Positions 24,109-35,400 of a stretch of 64,000 nucleotides of DNA are shown in pieces (positions within the stretch are counted from its first letter, which is position 1; each line of letters starts with the position of its first letter). Below the pieces are notes generated by a model that saw only the letters and a list, made by a program, of their open reading frames with translations, was not told the origin of the DNA and ran no database searches. The stretch comes from Cloeon dipterum (taxonomy: Eukaryota > Arthropoda > Insecta > Ephemeroptera > Baetidae): NCBI RefSeq assembly GCF_949628265.1, contig NC_088786.1:16306001-16370000 (forward strand), in the 5' to 3' direction. The translations under genes and the position numbers were made by a program.

Positions 24109-25480
24109 CTAAGCCATCATCTCATCACTGGCATATTTTTCGATCAGCTCTTGCTTTTTCCGCTTTAGGATTGCAGCCTCAATATCTTGCTGTGATGGGA
24201 CAGGAACATGGGCAATGAACCTCGACAATTCTCCAGTTCCTTCTGTTGGGTATGAAGTTGCTTCGTCATCGGACTGAAAATATTGGAAGTATTATTATCT
24301 GACACGACAATCGTGATTTTAAGGCTATACATTATCCTCTGGCTGAGCGTAGTAAATGTCCTCCTCTTCTTCAATCTTAGAATTGACCTCTTTCCTACTT
24401 TTCCACTCCTCAATTTCCGCCGCAATCACTAGGCAAATTAATATTTCGGTGTTAAAAAACGACCGAGAAACTTGAAACTAACCTTTCCGTTCTACTTCCT
24501 GCTCTCTTGGGATTAAAATTCCATCATCATCATCCCTATAGCCATAATAGTCCGCATCAATCTCCCTCATAAGCTCTCCCCTTGTTTTCTTGGTTGGAGG
24601 CGGAGGCTCCTGCTCAAACAACTCTTTCACTCCTGGAAATCAACAAAAAATAATTAATGCATGCTTCAAAATTGATTAAGATCATAATCATACCAGGAAG
24701 TTCCTTGGCTGCACCGAAATACTTGTAGCCTCGATTGCCAGGTACTTCTCTTCCTTCGTGATCTAACATTCTTGGCCCTGTCCTTGCATAATCTGGTCCG
24801 CCAAGTTCTTTGATTTGAGCTTCCCAATGGCCCTTCTCTCGTAACAGTTTGTTGATTTCATCGTTAAGGTCTCTGATGCGAAACTCCCCCAAACCAGCTA
24901 AAAATAATTTTGTCAATTGAAATAATGGATCAAAATTTCACCAGCACTGTACCATTTTGTATCTGTGTTACTTTCTTGGCAATCTCGCCGATGACTTGCC
25001 GCCTCCATTTTTCACACCACCTTAGATTGGTACACTCTGATGCAAGGTATGGTCTTCTCAGGGTTTTCTTCTTCCAGTCATCTAGCTGAGACGCCCGCCA
25101 GCGCGCAAGTGTAGTCCTGCGATTGAAACGATATGATTAAATGAAATATGAGCAATAATAAAAAAAAATTAGCTACTCACATAGCTTTCTCTGCATTACG
25201 AGCCTGTGGAAAGAAGAGCAAAAACATTAGCATTTTGAAAAATACATACAGCGAATGCACTCAATAGGGGGACACAAAATATGTAATAATGTACAAGTAC
25301 ATATATAATAGCAAATGTTCACACATGTTTTCAAAATATTTAAAATTTATTCAGAAACTTATAGAAGAAAGAAAAATTGCAACAGTTTTGTGTTTCCTAT
25401 CTTAAATTCCATTATGCATTGTAACATACAACGGTCTTGTTTATTTTAGCACGATTCATACAGTAAAGATTTCATACCAT
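24109..25480 (-). CDS. ISY1: Pre-mRNA-splicing factor ISY1
   Basis: Component of the catalytic spliceosome (NineTeen-complex related) that helps position the branch helix. Exons 5' to 3': 25478-25480 (ATG only), 25181-25203, 24953-25116, 24694-24897, 24483-24632, 24331-24428, 24109-24273; 807 bases, 268 residues (human 285). Diagnostic sequence: ARNAEKAMTTLARW at the N-terminus, GEFRIRDLNDEINKLLREKG, LDHEGREVPGNRGYKYFGAA and, near the end, FIAHVPVPSQQDIEAAILKR. The 23-base exon 2 begins at Ala2, so the initiator must sit in an upstream exon. The best candidate is an ATG directly followed by a GTATGA donor at 25478-25480. That assignment is inferred. The 3' UTR is very short, with AATAAA (minus) at 24079-24084. 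Confidence 0.93.
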
Positions 25481-26200
25481 ATTTGTTCCAGATGATACTC
25501 TTTAGATTTGAGAATATTCTCTACAAACACCAGCTTCAAGCGGGTCAGCGATGTCAGCGTGTGGGTCAGTGGCTGAAAATTAAAAAACAAACTGCCTTAC
25601 TGCCGGTGAACAGCGCAGTGTTTTGCTTTTTCAGCTTTTTTCAGACTGGCGTGCGTCGATTGCGTCGCTTGTCACGTGGGCGTGGCATTATCCTTCAGCT
25701 GCAACGACAAGGCAAGGCACGCCCTCATGAGCCAAGGAGTTTGAAGACGCCGGATTAAGACTGATTGAGATTTTGAGCGGTTCTGAGCTTGCTGCTTTCA
25801 GGAAAGGAAGCAAAACAGCTCAAAATACACTCTATCATCCAGCCTTCGCTCTTATTCAGTAAACGTTTCTTACTACATCACATTTTGCGAAACCTTTGAA
25901 CGACTAAGTAGAAAATTAAAATTACATGACACAACCTGCCATCAAGTATTAAGAGGTGTGTATCATTATGACAAACTCACTGACTTTGTGTACAACAGCA
26001 ATTTTCTTATCCGTACGTTGTCCCGCATATTATTTTATGTTCTTTCCAGCATTTTTAGTGAATTTAAATTAATTTGGAAGTTGCTAACATGTTAATCCAC
26101 ACGGAAATAGCCAAACATGTAGATATCCACATTAATAATACTTGTGGAAGTGCGTATTTCGCTCATAAAATATTGTTGATTACTCTGTTTGTCAGCTGTG
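25481..26200. promoter_or_regulatory. ISY1 / PTRH2 divergent promoter region
   Basis: 720 bases between divergent starts. A GC-richer core at about 25540-25750 includes a CACGTG E-box in gtcacgtgggcgtgg near 25670, a type often bound by MITF/TFE or USF-like factors. The open frame across 25483-25758 has no homology and is taken as non-coding. Confidence 0.45.
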
Positions 26201-27104
26201 ATGAACGAAGAAGCTTCTGGTGGTGACTCCCAGCAGGGATGGAAGCCAAACATCGAATTTCTGCAGACTTTAATGGGGATGGGGATCGAAAGAGCTGCTG
26301 CAGAAACGGTAATTTTATTCATCTTCATGTCAATTTCTTTAACTGTGCTAAATTTTTTGCGTTCACGTTTTCTCCTCAGGCCCTCAAAATCACTGGCAAT
26401 CAGTCAGCCGAGCTTGCTGCTGGTTTTTTATTTGACAATGAGGAAGATTGGGGTATGGCTAGTGCCGCAGGTGGGGCAGGTGATGACACTGTGTCGCAAA
26501 ACAGAGTTCAGATTGACCCTTTAGATGACTGGACCTCAGCTCCGCCAGTGGAGGTTGTGACAGATGTCATAGGCGACTCGAGCAAAATGGTTTTTGTCAT
26601 TAATGTGGAACTCGACATGACGCCTGGAAAAATCGCTGCTCAGGTTTGGAAATCAGGAAATGATGTTGCCTATTTATAACATTGAAACAAAAGGTGGCTC
26701 ATGCTTCTCTGGCGCTGCACCGCAAACTTCAGTACATGTGCTCAGCAGGAACTGACATTTTGACTCAATGGGAGGAATCTGGGCAAGCATAATCAACCAC
26801 TAATTTAATTTTGGCTTAATTTGCTTATTCACTACGCACATTGCAGAGAGAAGACGGTTGTTTTGAAATGCAATAATTACCCTGAACTGAAAAGAATCCA
26901 TGAAAAAGCAGATTCGATGAATGTTGCAAACTGTATCATTCATGATGCTGGGCGCACTCAAGTAAGACTAAACATTTTTTCCTACACTTTCTGAACATAA
27001 TTCCATTTTGCTTCTAGGTTGCCCCAAACTCTGCCACAGTCATTGGCTTGTTTGGATCTGAAAAGGATTTGGATGAAATTACTGGCTCACTCTCTCTCCT
27101 TTAG
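26201..27104 (+). CDS. PTRH2: Peptidyl-tRNA hydrolase 2 with N-terminal UBA domain
   Basis: Bit1/Pth2-family enzyme that hydrolyses peptidyl-tRNA released by stalled ribosomes. Exons 26201-26308, 26380-26643, 26694-26782, 26847-26961, 27018-27104; 663 bases, 220 residues. Residues about 14-60 form a UBA-like fold (FLQTLMGMGIERAAAETALK, then SAELAAGFLFDNEEDW). The catalytic domain begins at KMVFVINVELDMTPGKIAAQ VAHASLALH and ends with AGRTQVAPNSATVIGLFGSE. The UBA replaces the membrane anchor of the vertebrate enzyme. The third intron starts with GC, not GT (exon end TCTGG then gcaagc), and the frame requires this junction. The poly(A) signal is probably AATAAA at 27777-27782. Confidence 0.95.
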
Positions 27105-28043
27105 TCTCATTATTTTGTTTACAAGGAAATGCTTTCAGTTTGCCACAGTTCTTTGGGGGGAAAGGGGCTAAACATTTTAGTTGAGCAGTCTCCCAGAACC
27201 AACTAAAACCAAAACAAACCCACAGAAATTAAGATATTTCAATCTTGTGCAGTTGAACTGCACTGTATAAGCTGTAAATTGAGTTAAGGTGGAGGACACA
27301 TTTAGGTATTTCTAAATTTCCCCTTTAAAATAATTATCTAGTTAAAAAAATCTGTCCTCTCGCCAGACACTTATCGTTGACAAAAGTTGAAATCAAATTT
27401 GCAACTTGAAAATCTTTATTTGGTGTAATTGTTTGGGCTTTTCCCTTGACTTAATTGTTATTTTATTTTCTAACTAATCTGATTTACAACTTTAGTCATT
27501 GTCGGGTTAAATTTTGTCATATTTATCAAACGTTAACATCAAGAAGCGCTATGTAAATCCAACTTAATGTGAATGAGCGACGTTATGTGGAATTAGTTGC
27601 GATTTTGGTGGGCTGAAACTTGAATATATACCGCGAAAAGCACTTCTTGCTTCAATTCTCTAACATTAATTAGCAGCTTTTAATATAAAACCTGCGCGAA
27701 ACTCACTTTCATTTTTGGCCATTACAAACATTCCACGCTTAAGATGTGGCATTCTTATGTACCTTTGTAGATTGTAAATAAAGATTTGATTTTGAAGGAA
27801 TATCGAATGTGGCCTGCAAGTTGCAAAGAGTATTTATTTACTGTATTTTAAGACTGCTTCCCCTTTCTGAATATCAGCATTAATTACTTATATATATGAG
27901 ATTATGACGAATTAAATTTGATGCTTGGAATGGAAGAATATAAACATGAGTGGTTGATACTTGTGATGATTATTTTTAATACAGTGACCAAAATCATTTT
28001 ACCTCAATTTGGGATCATCAATCACTCTGCTAACAGCACGTCG
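27105..28043. other. PTRH2 3' UTR and gap to EIF2B3
   Basis: About 0.94 kb between convergent stops, AT-rich. It contains the PTRH2 3' UTR with AATAAA at 27777-27782 and, on the minus strand, a possible EIF2B3 poly(A) signal at about 27833-27838. No other gene was seen. Confidence 0.5.
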
Positions 28044-29891
28044 CTACTCGGTGCTCATTAGCACACCAGACAGAATTTTAGAACTGGATTCAGCTAAAAA
28101 GAATAAACTGATAATGTAATGTTTCACTAAATTATGCAACTCACTTATGCTAGGAACTGAAAATTTGGCATCAACAAGGCAAGATTTGAGATTGCAGTTT
28201 GTTCCTATGTTTGCTTTGTCTGAAATCAGGCAGTCAGTAAGTACTGTTCCCTCTTTGATGGTGACTCCATCCATGATTATGCACCCAGACAAAGTCACAT
28301 TTTGCTCAATGATGCAGGAGGAGCCGATTGAGCATTTTTCGATCTTGACACCTTCCCCAATTTGTGTGTTGGCGCCCACAAGTGAAGATTCAATCTGCAG
28401 GAAAAAAATAAATTTTGATGGAATTTACAAAATTTACACAGGAGACCTTTCTTGTTTTGCTCCCACATGAAGGATCAACCCGGACAAGTGGCTTTGACTT
28501 GGCAAATCTTTCCCAGTTTTCGGCCAGCAGAACCTGTCGATTGACTTCACAGTATGAGGCAAGAGTATTGACTTTGAAGCTGCTTCCAGAAGGAGCAATG
28601 ATGGCAAAGCAACGCAGCCGGTCATCCAAATAGCGCCCATAGCTTGAGTCAGGATGGTTGTTGTAACCATTGTATAGGTCAGTCAAGTTCTGCAATTCGT
28701 CCACAGTGAAGTGCTTGAAGAACTCTGCAACAATTCGTAAAATAAGACTATGCTGGGACAGCGTTAAAGTCCTACTATGAGTTTCTTCAGTCTCCTGTTC
28801 ATCATCGATATCCACGCTCAATCTCTTTAGCTCTCCTTTTGATTCCTTGTGGACGACCTTGTTGAGATGCGAAAATTGCTGCTTGATAATAAAAGGGAGC
28901 ACCTCTCCTTTCAACGACATATCGGAACTGACAAATAAATCACTAATGAGGACTGAACTTTAAGTTTTTTCTGTAGACACACTTTTCCTCACTGATGATG
29001 AAATTCCAAACCCGGTTGTCAAGTATATAGAAGTGCCCATCCGTCAAACGACTTTTAATGTCAATTCGGCCAAGTTTCTTAATAATTCTCATCCTTACGC
29101 TCATATTCTCATCATGGTCCATTGCTGATGTTAGCATCAACAATCTGTTGTGCTTATCAAGAACAACTAAATCACGATCTAAAAAATAAACGATTGGTAA
29201 GTTCATTTAAAAAAAAAAAATTTAATTCAACCTCCTAATTTAACATTTGGGTATAAAATACCTGTTCTGATCTTTGATTTTGGTCCAGGCACAGAAGTGG
29301 ATTCAGGTATTGACGGAAAGAAAAAGGCTGACATCCCTGCACCTGTTGTCCTATGCAATTTGATCATTTCATCAAGAGATTGGTCTGTGATGAAGTCGCA
29401 TCCCATGACAATCACGTCCTCTTTCCACTTAAATTATTTCAGCATCCCATTAGTGTTGCAATAGATGTGATTCCCGCTACAATCCCTTACTTCTCCACAG
29501 ATAGCAACTTTTTTTAAAGCATCTGCTGTTCCCAAATCATCGGATTCCCTGATCGTGTGGAATTTTACGTCCAATTTCAGACCCAATTTGTCTACTGCTT
29601 TCTTCACTTCTGCGTGTTGAACATCGAGTGTTATTACATTCACCTCTGAAAACAAGCATTTAAATTTTAAATTATATCCAAATATCCATTTAATCTTTTT
29701 TTAAGCCGGAAATATCAACTACTTATGTACTTACCTTTGAAACCCTCTCTTTCCAGCAAGGATAAGGGATACCAGATCAAAGGCATATTTCCAACAGGAA
29801 GCAAACATTTTGGCTTGTTATTGGTTATGTCTCGCATCCGGGATCCTGACCCTGCAGCTAGCAAAATAACTCTATATTCGTTGCTGCGCAT
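28044..29891 (-). CDS. EIF2B3: Translation initiation factor eIF2B subunit gamma
   Basis: Catalytic-subcomplex subunit of eIF2B, the GDP/GTP exchange factor for eIF2 and target of the integrated stress response. Exons 5' to 3': 29735-29891, 29491-29645, 29262-29427, 28983-29178, 28447-28927, 28145-28394, 28044-28093; 484 residues (human 452). The N-terminal nucleotidyltransferase-like domain shows [31 protein letters not shown] and [11 protein letters not shown]. The C-terminal left-handed beta helix shows hexapeptide repeats ([20 protein letters not shown], then further I/V-G/E repeats). The start is set at [10 protein letters not shown] by homology; an in-frame Met six codons upstream is less likely. 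A 30-residue acidic insertion ([14 protein letters not shown]) accounts for the extra length. Head-to-head with the LRR gene. Confidence 0.94.
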
Positions 29892-30578
29892 TTTGCTGAA
29901 AAGGAGCAAAAATATGCTTAAAAACTATTGTCCAGACACGTGTGGTTTACGGCTGATGCAAGCTACTGGTGCTGGTTATGATTATATTTTTGAGAGAAGT
30001 GAAGAGGGAGAGGTTTTAAAAAATGTGGGCGTGACTGTGGGAGAGATGAAAAGAGACGAGAGAATGAAGAGGCAGTAAACATCAAATAATAATATTGGGA
30101 TCAGTCAAGGAGACGGAGGACGGAGTGACTGGTAAAGTTTATATATGTAATTTTATTCCCGATCTGTTCCTGATTAAGCAAAAAATGAGATTTTAATATC
30201 CTTGTACTTAAAACCGTTTTTTTAGTGTATCATAGATAGCAAGCTTTATTTCCGTCCCATAAAATTTAATTCTAGTTCTTAATTTTTTATGGATTATGCA
30301 GTCGGTGGACTAATTGCAAGGTGGCCTGCACTGTCCCTCTCACTCTCACGCCAGATTATCACGTCATATTGCGAAACATTCAACGCACTCTTCTTGGAGG
30401 ATCTCAAAGGTATTTTTATGTATCATAATTATAAAAAAGGGAATCAGTCTTACACTACATAATAATATATAATTACCGATAATTACAATATATATTGTAC
30501 TGCTTTTATTATTATAATTTATAATTAATTTTGATATTATTTGGTATCATTTGCAATTTTCCGTCTTATTTTTATCAG
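29892..30578. promoter_or_regulatory. EIF2B3 / LRR-gene divergent promoter and 5' UTR
   Basis: 687 bases. A purine-rich stretch lies at 30000-30130. A likely 5' exon of the LRR gene runs to a GT donor at 30409/30410. It has an open frame starting at ATG 30289, but its phase does not fit the next exon, so I treat it as untranslated or an upstream ORF. Confidence 0.45.
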
Positions 30579-32361
30579 ATGGCTATCTACTATGTTGACA
30601 ACGCTTACTATGCCGCTTTGGAATATTTGGAAGATGATGACGGTGGCGATCAGCCAGCTAGGGCAGTGATACCGCCTAACCCTTTGGACCTCATTGACAA
30701 ACAGACCTACATTTGTAGGAAAAGCAGAGCAGTAAACCTTATTAGTCTGAAGCAAATGTGCTTGGAAAATGTTGCTCGAAACATGGACAGTGTTTGGTGC
30801 AAGGACTTTGTTGAAAATTGGTCTGGGCAAATGATGTTATATTTTCTTGGACCCTTTGAACAGATTGGTAAGATACACATAGTTTTTGCAATTTCTAAAG
30901 GTTATTAATTTTTCTTTCCTCAGCTGGTGGATGCGTATTTGAACTGATGGAAATACTTCGAAGCAAAAATTGCCTCCATTACCGATATCTTCCTTCCCTT
31001 ATCACTGGACGGTTAGAGACTTTAAACTTGAAAGACACAAAGAACATGAATAAATTATTGTCGCCTATCAGATTTCGATGTGAGGTATATTATCAGAAAA
31101 ATAATTTAAATATAAGGCACTTCATTGCCTGCTTTAATTTGCAGATCAACTTGAAAATACTTAATCTTGAAAATTGCTCTGGAATGAAGGAGTCAAACCT
31201 GTGCTTGACACTTCAAAATTTGAAAAGACTTGAGCATCTCAACCTGAGGAACACAGGGATATCGGACAATATTTTGGAATCAATTGGTTCATGCACTTTC
31301 CCCTTACAGTATGTTATTTTGTACTGAAGTAGTTGAAAACAAAATGTTTAAGAACCCATGCATTTATTTCCAGACGCTTGCAAGTTAGTGACAATGAGAA
31401 GATAACCAACCAAGGTGTACATCAGCTATGCAACAAGCATTTTGCAAACCACTTGAAAGCAGTCAGCGTGGAATTCACTGATGTGAACATAGAGGGAATA
31501 TTTCACTTGCTGGAATCTCTACCAAAGCTAGAAGTTTTGGAGCACATTTCTACAACTGACGCTGTGCTTAACTGGAAATTAAAATACCGAGACAAAGTCT
31601 TGAATTTGAGGCAGTTAAAATTGGACCTATCTGCGTACACTAATGAAGAACTCTATATGTTGGTGATGACCTGCAAACAATTGACAGACCTTTCATTCAC
31701 GAGCAGTGCGGCAGTCACACAAGATGCCCTGTTACCATTTCTTGACATGGCGAAAGTTTCAAAACTATCGTCAAATTGCGTGCTTATACCAGAGATGTCA
31801 TGGTTCATGCATCTTGGGCAGTCGATGACGCACATTGACATCGGTTGTGTCAGCCCATGTGCGACTCAAATAGATTTGTCGATCATCGGCTCTTCATGTC
31901 CAAAATTAATGAGTTTATCCCTTCGTAACGTGAATATGGTCGAGAGTAAGACAGATTTCACACAAGGTTGCATGTTTAAAACGTTGCATAATGTTCAACT
32001 GCAAAATGTGGCTCTTGCAAACAATGTTCCTGAAACGCTTAAATTCATATTTTGCCACACTCACAGCATCCAACGAATCGAACTGTGTCTGTTCTGCCTT
32101 GCTGAAGGCTTCATGGAATCTGTGTTCAGCGCCTGCTTCACCAACCCAAAAGTATTGTTCAAACTGAAAGTGGTCAGTTTTGTCAAGTGCCAGAACTTAA
32201 ATGACGTTGCTTTCAATCACTTTTTGTGTAGTGCGCCGCGCTTGGAAGAGTTGCACTTTCACGAAAATGCAAATGTTTATTTCATCACCAGGCTGATTGC
32301 TCACAATAAAATGAATGTAAAGGTTGTTTGTGACAAAACACTTGAAGCAGATGATCTTTGA
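30579..32361 (+). CDS. Leucine-rich-repeat protein, not identified further
   Basis: Exons 30579-30867, 30924-31084, 31145-31308, 31374-32361 give 533 residues, in consistent phase. From about residue 110 the protein is a run of irregular leucine-rich repeats of the F-box/rib type: LETLNLKDTKNMNKLL, LKILNLENCSGMKESNL, LEHLNLRNTGISDNIL, LRQLKLDLSAYTNEEL, LMSLSLRNVNMVESK, LEELHFHENANVYF. The N-terminal hundred residues (MAIYYVDNAYYAALEYLEDD, then NPLDLIDKQ and LKQMCLENVARNMDSVWCKD) resemble the capping or adaptor part of ZYG11/F-box-like LRR proteins, but I do not see a definite F-box. The start is the ATG at the first base of an exon; an upstream coding exon cannot be excluded. Poly(A) signal AATAAA at 32380-32385. 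The stop lies only 45 bases from the DNAAF5 stop. Confidence 0.8.
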
Positions 32362-32406
32362 TCATTTTTTAATAATTTTAATAAAACGCACTTAAAATTA
32401 AACAAA

Positions 32407-35400
32407 TTAATTGTTTACTTTATATTGGAAGTGATGAAGTAGCTCATCACACTGTCTTTGATTGGTAAATCTTCTTTTGTAGATGTTCAGAAGCTTTGTC
32501 ATCAATGGAATGTCAATCTGACCAATTACTTTCAGAGTTTCTGAAAAAGGTAATGGAGTAATGACAGTAGCAAATTTAATTCGGTGTCGTAAAGCTCACC
32601 TAATACCGCCAAAGAGTAATTTGAATCCTGGTCATCCAAATGAATGATGGCTGTTTTGAAGAGAAGCTCAACTTGGGAAACGTGGTCAGAAGGCACTTGA
32701 GCAGGCAAAGCAGCTTTGATGACCTCGAGAGCTTGAAGTCGCACCCCTGCCTTCACATCATCCAGCCTTTCAGAAGCAACTGAAATTCGCGTTTTAATTC
32801 ATTTTAATGCTCAATTTTATTGTGACATACCTTTGACAATTCTGAATGTAGTCTCAATATCAAGGATTCCTAAATTTTTCCACCGACAGCACAAAATTTC
32901 CAACGCACGTCCTGCGCCAAGGCGCGGATCCGTGGCAGTTTCCTCCATCATAATTGCCAAAAGAGGTGGGAACTCTACAACCATTTCCGCAATGACATCA
33001 TCAGGAACTTCAGGCTCGCTGATTGCAATTATTAGAAGAACCAGTGCTTGGGATCGACGCACTTCGGCTACCCGTCCAGCAGCCCACTTGAGATTTGGTC
33101 TGATGAGGTCTAATTTGCATATAAATAATTCAAGCTTAAACACAGCATTTCTTAACTTTTTCATGTTTCATACTGTTTAAGATAGATTTGAGGAAGGATT
33201 TTGCGTCACAATCGCAGCTTTCTATAAACTTCCAAGACAGGATGGGCATCATAATCCTGACCATGTCCGCCAAATCTGATCCAGTGGATGCGACTTTGCT
33301 CCATGCTACAAGAATTTCTGCTACAGTTGGCAAATTTGGACCTATTCCACTGTCTGTAGCAATTAAAATAATTTTATATTGTAATTTTTGAACAAAAAAT
33401 GTACATGTTTTATTTCTGTACATACCTGCTCCTTGAACGAATGCTAGGAAAATGTTCTTGAAAGCACAATACTCCGTCCAGACAGAAACTGTAGATTGCA
33501 GGTTCTTCAAAATTTCATCGCCGAATAGCTCATAGAGTACAGTAAGTTTCACACCAGAAAGTACGGCGATTCCATCAAGAAGCTCTAACAATAAAAGGAT
33601 TAAAGTTTGGTGCTTTTCTTGAAAATATTGCGGTCTTACCTTGTGAGTTGTTACTCAGTTCAGAGGACTGAGAGTTGCCTGCGAGGTTGAGGGCCACGGA
33701 GAACAAAGCAAGATGAGATTCTTTAGAACTCATTTTTCCGCTTCGTAAAGCAGCATCCAATACACCTTTTGCACAGTGAAGAAGAGCTGTCTGATATTGA
33801 AGCTATATGAACATTGACTTTAAATCTAAAATGGTTAAAAGTATTTAACTTTGTATACCTCCATATTGGTATTAGCCGTTTTTGACAGAGATTGGCATGT
33901 TGTTAAAAGGTGAGGTTCCTCCAGTGTGGTTAAACCTTTCAAGGTGGCAGCAAAACAACACAACTGGCACAGTGTCAGCTCCTCTTGAGGAAGCGCTACG
34001 TCCAAAAGCGCATGAATGGGCGAGAAATAGCCCAACAATAGGAGGCACTGCTCTACCTGTGAATTGATGAACTTTAAATCGCAAACTATGCGGTACAGTA
34101 TTAAAATTTTATCTTAAAAGGTAACAAAATTTACTGTTAGCGCATGTAATAAAAATTATTAAATATATATATATTTACATATATACCGAATTTAACTCCA
34201 TATCCATACCATAGATATTAACCATACTGTGAAGCAACGCTTCTCAAGAATGGGTCACGTAGGACACAATCTCTGATATACAGATATGTTGAGGGGAGAG
34301 GGCTTTTATTAGTTTAATATGGTGGGCCGATCCTGGCGGTACTGCAATACCAGGCCAACCCGTGTCAGGAGTGGAGCAAGCCCCTAGCATCCCGACGATT
34401 TCCAAAAATCAGTTTAATATTCTGGACTAGCAATGCTAGTCGTATCAGATATTAAGCTGATAAGAACAGATACTACACTTTGATCTTAGCCAAAAGGCCG
34501 AGAAGCGATACTTGTTCACACTAGTCGAGGGGGACTGGCCTACAGAAAAGTAACACAAGTGCGTCAGTGAGCCGAAATGAATTCGCCCCTGTTTATTTCA
34601 TTTCAGGGACTAGTTTCGAAATCATACTTCTATTCCTTTCAAAAACCTATATTTAATTTAATGTATATAAATAATTGTAGAAAAACATTCGAAAACTAAT
34701 TTGAAATTAATTTCAAAGTTGGTTAAAAAATGAGAAGCCATGAGCGCCATCTGCTAGAAGCTTAGTGAAGCATTTATCGAGATGCGGTAGATGGAGTTGC
34801 GCGCATCTCTCGCGACAAAGTTCATGCTATGTATGACTATCGCACTCTATAAAAGTGCTAGAAGTAATTTTTTAAGACTAAAATATACTCGCAATGATAA
34901 TTTATTTTCCTGAAGTTATATAATATAAAATTAAATTTATGAAGCTGGCCTTCCATCTTTGATTTTTCTGTTGCTATGGACTAAAGAGAGGAACGAAAAA
35001 TCGTTTTGAAAGTTAACTGGCCACCTTGTATATAAATACGTTACAGATTAGATTTAACTATATAGACCTAAAATAGTAGGGGAGACTGAAGCCCTATTTC
35101 TTTGAAAATGTTGCACAATGTAAGAGACATAAGACAGTAATATGTATGATTAATTAAATAAAGCAATGACAGTGAATATAATAAAATTATAACAGTTTTA
35201 AAATTAATACTTCAGGAAAATTATAAAAAATATTATTCGCAAAATTTCACAGAAAAATTGATAACTAAGTAAGAAAACAGATAATTAATTTACTTTACTA
35301 ACCTTATTCTTCAAATGAGGTTCGCTTGAATCTGCACATTTAATACATACATCTGGCCATATTTTCTGGAGATACTGGATAAAATTTTTCTCAAGATGCC

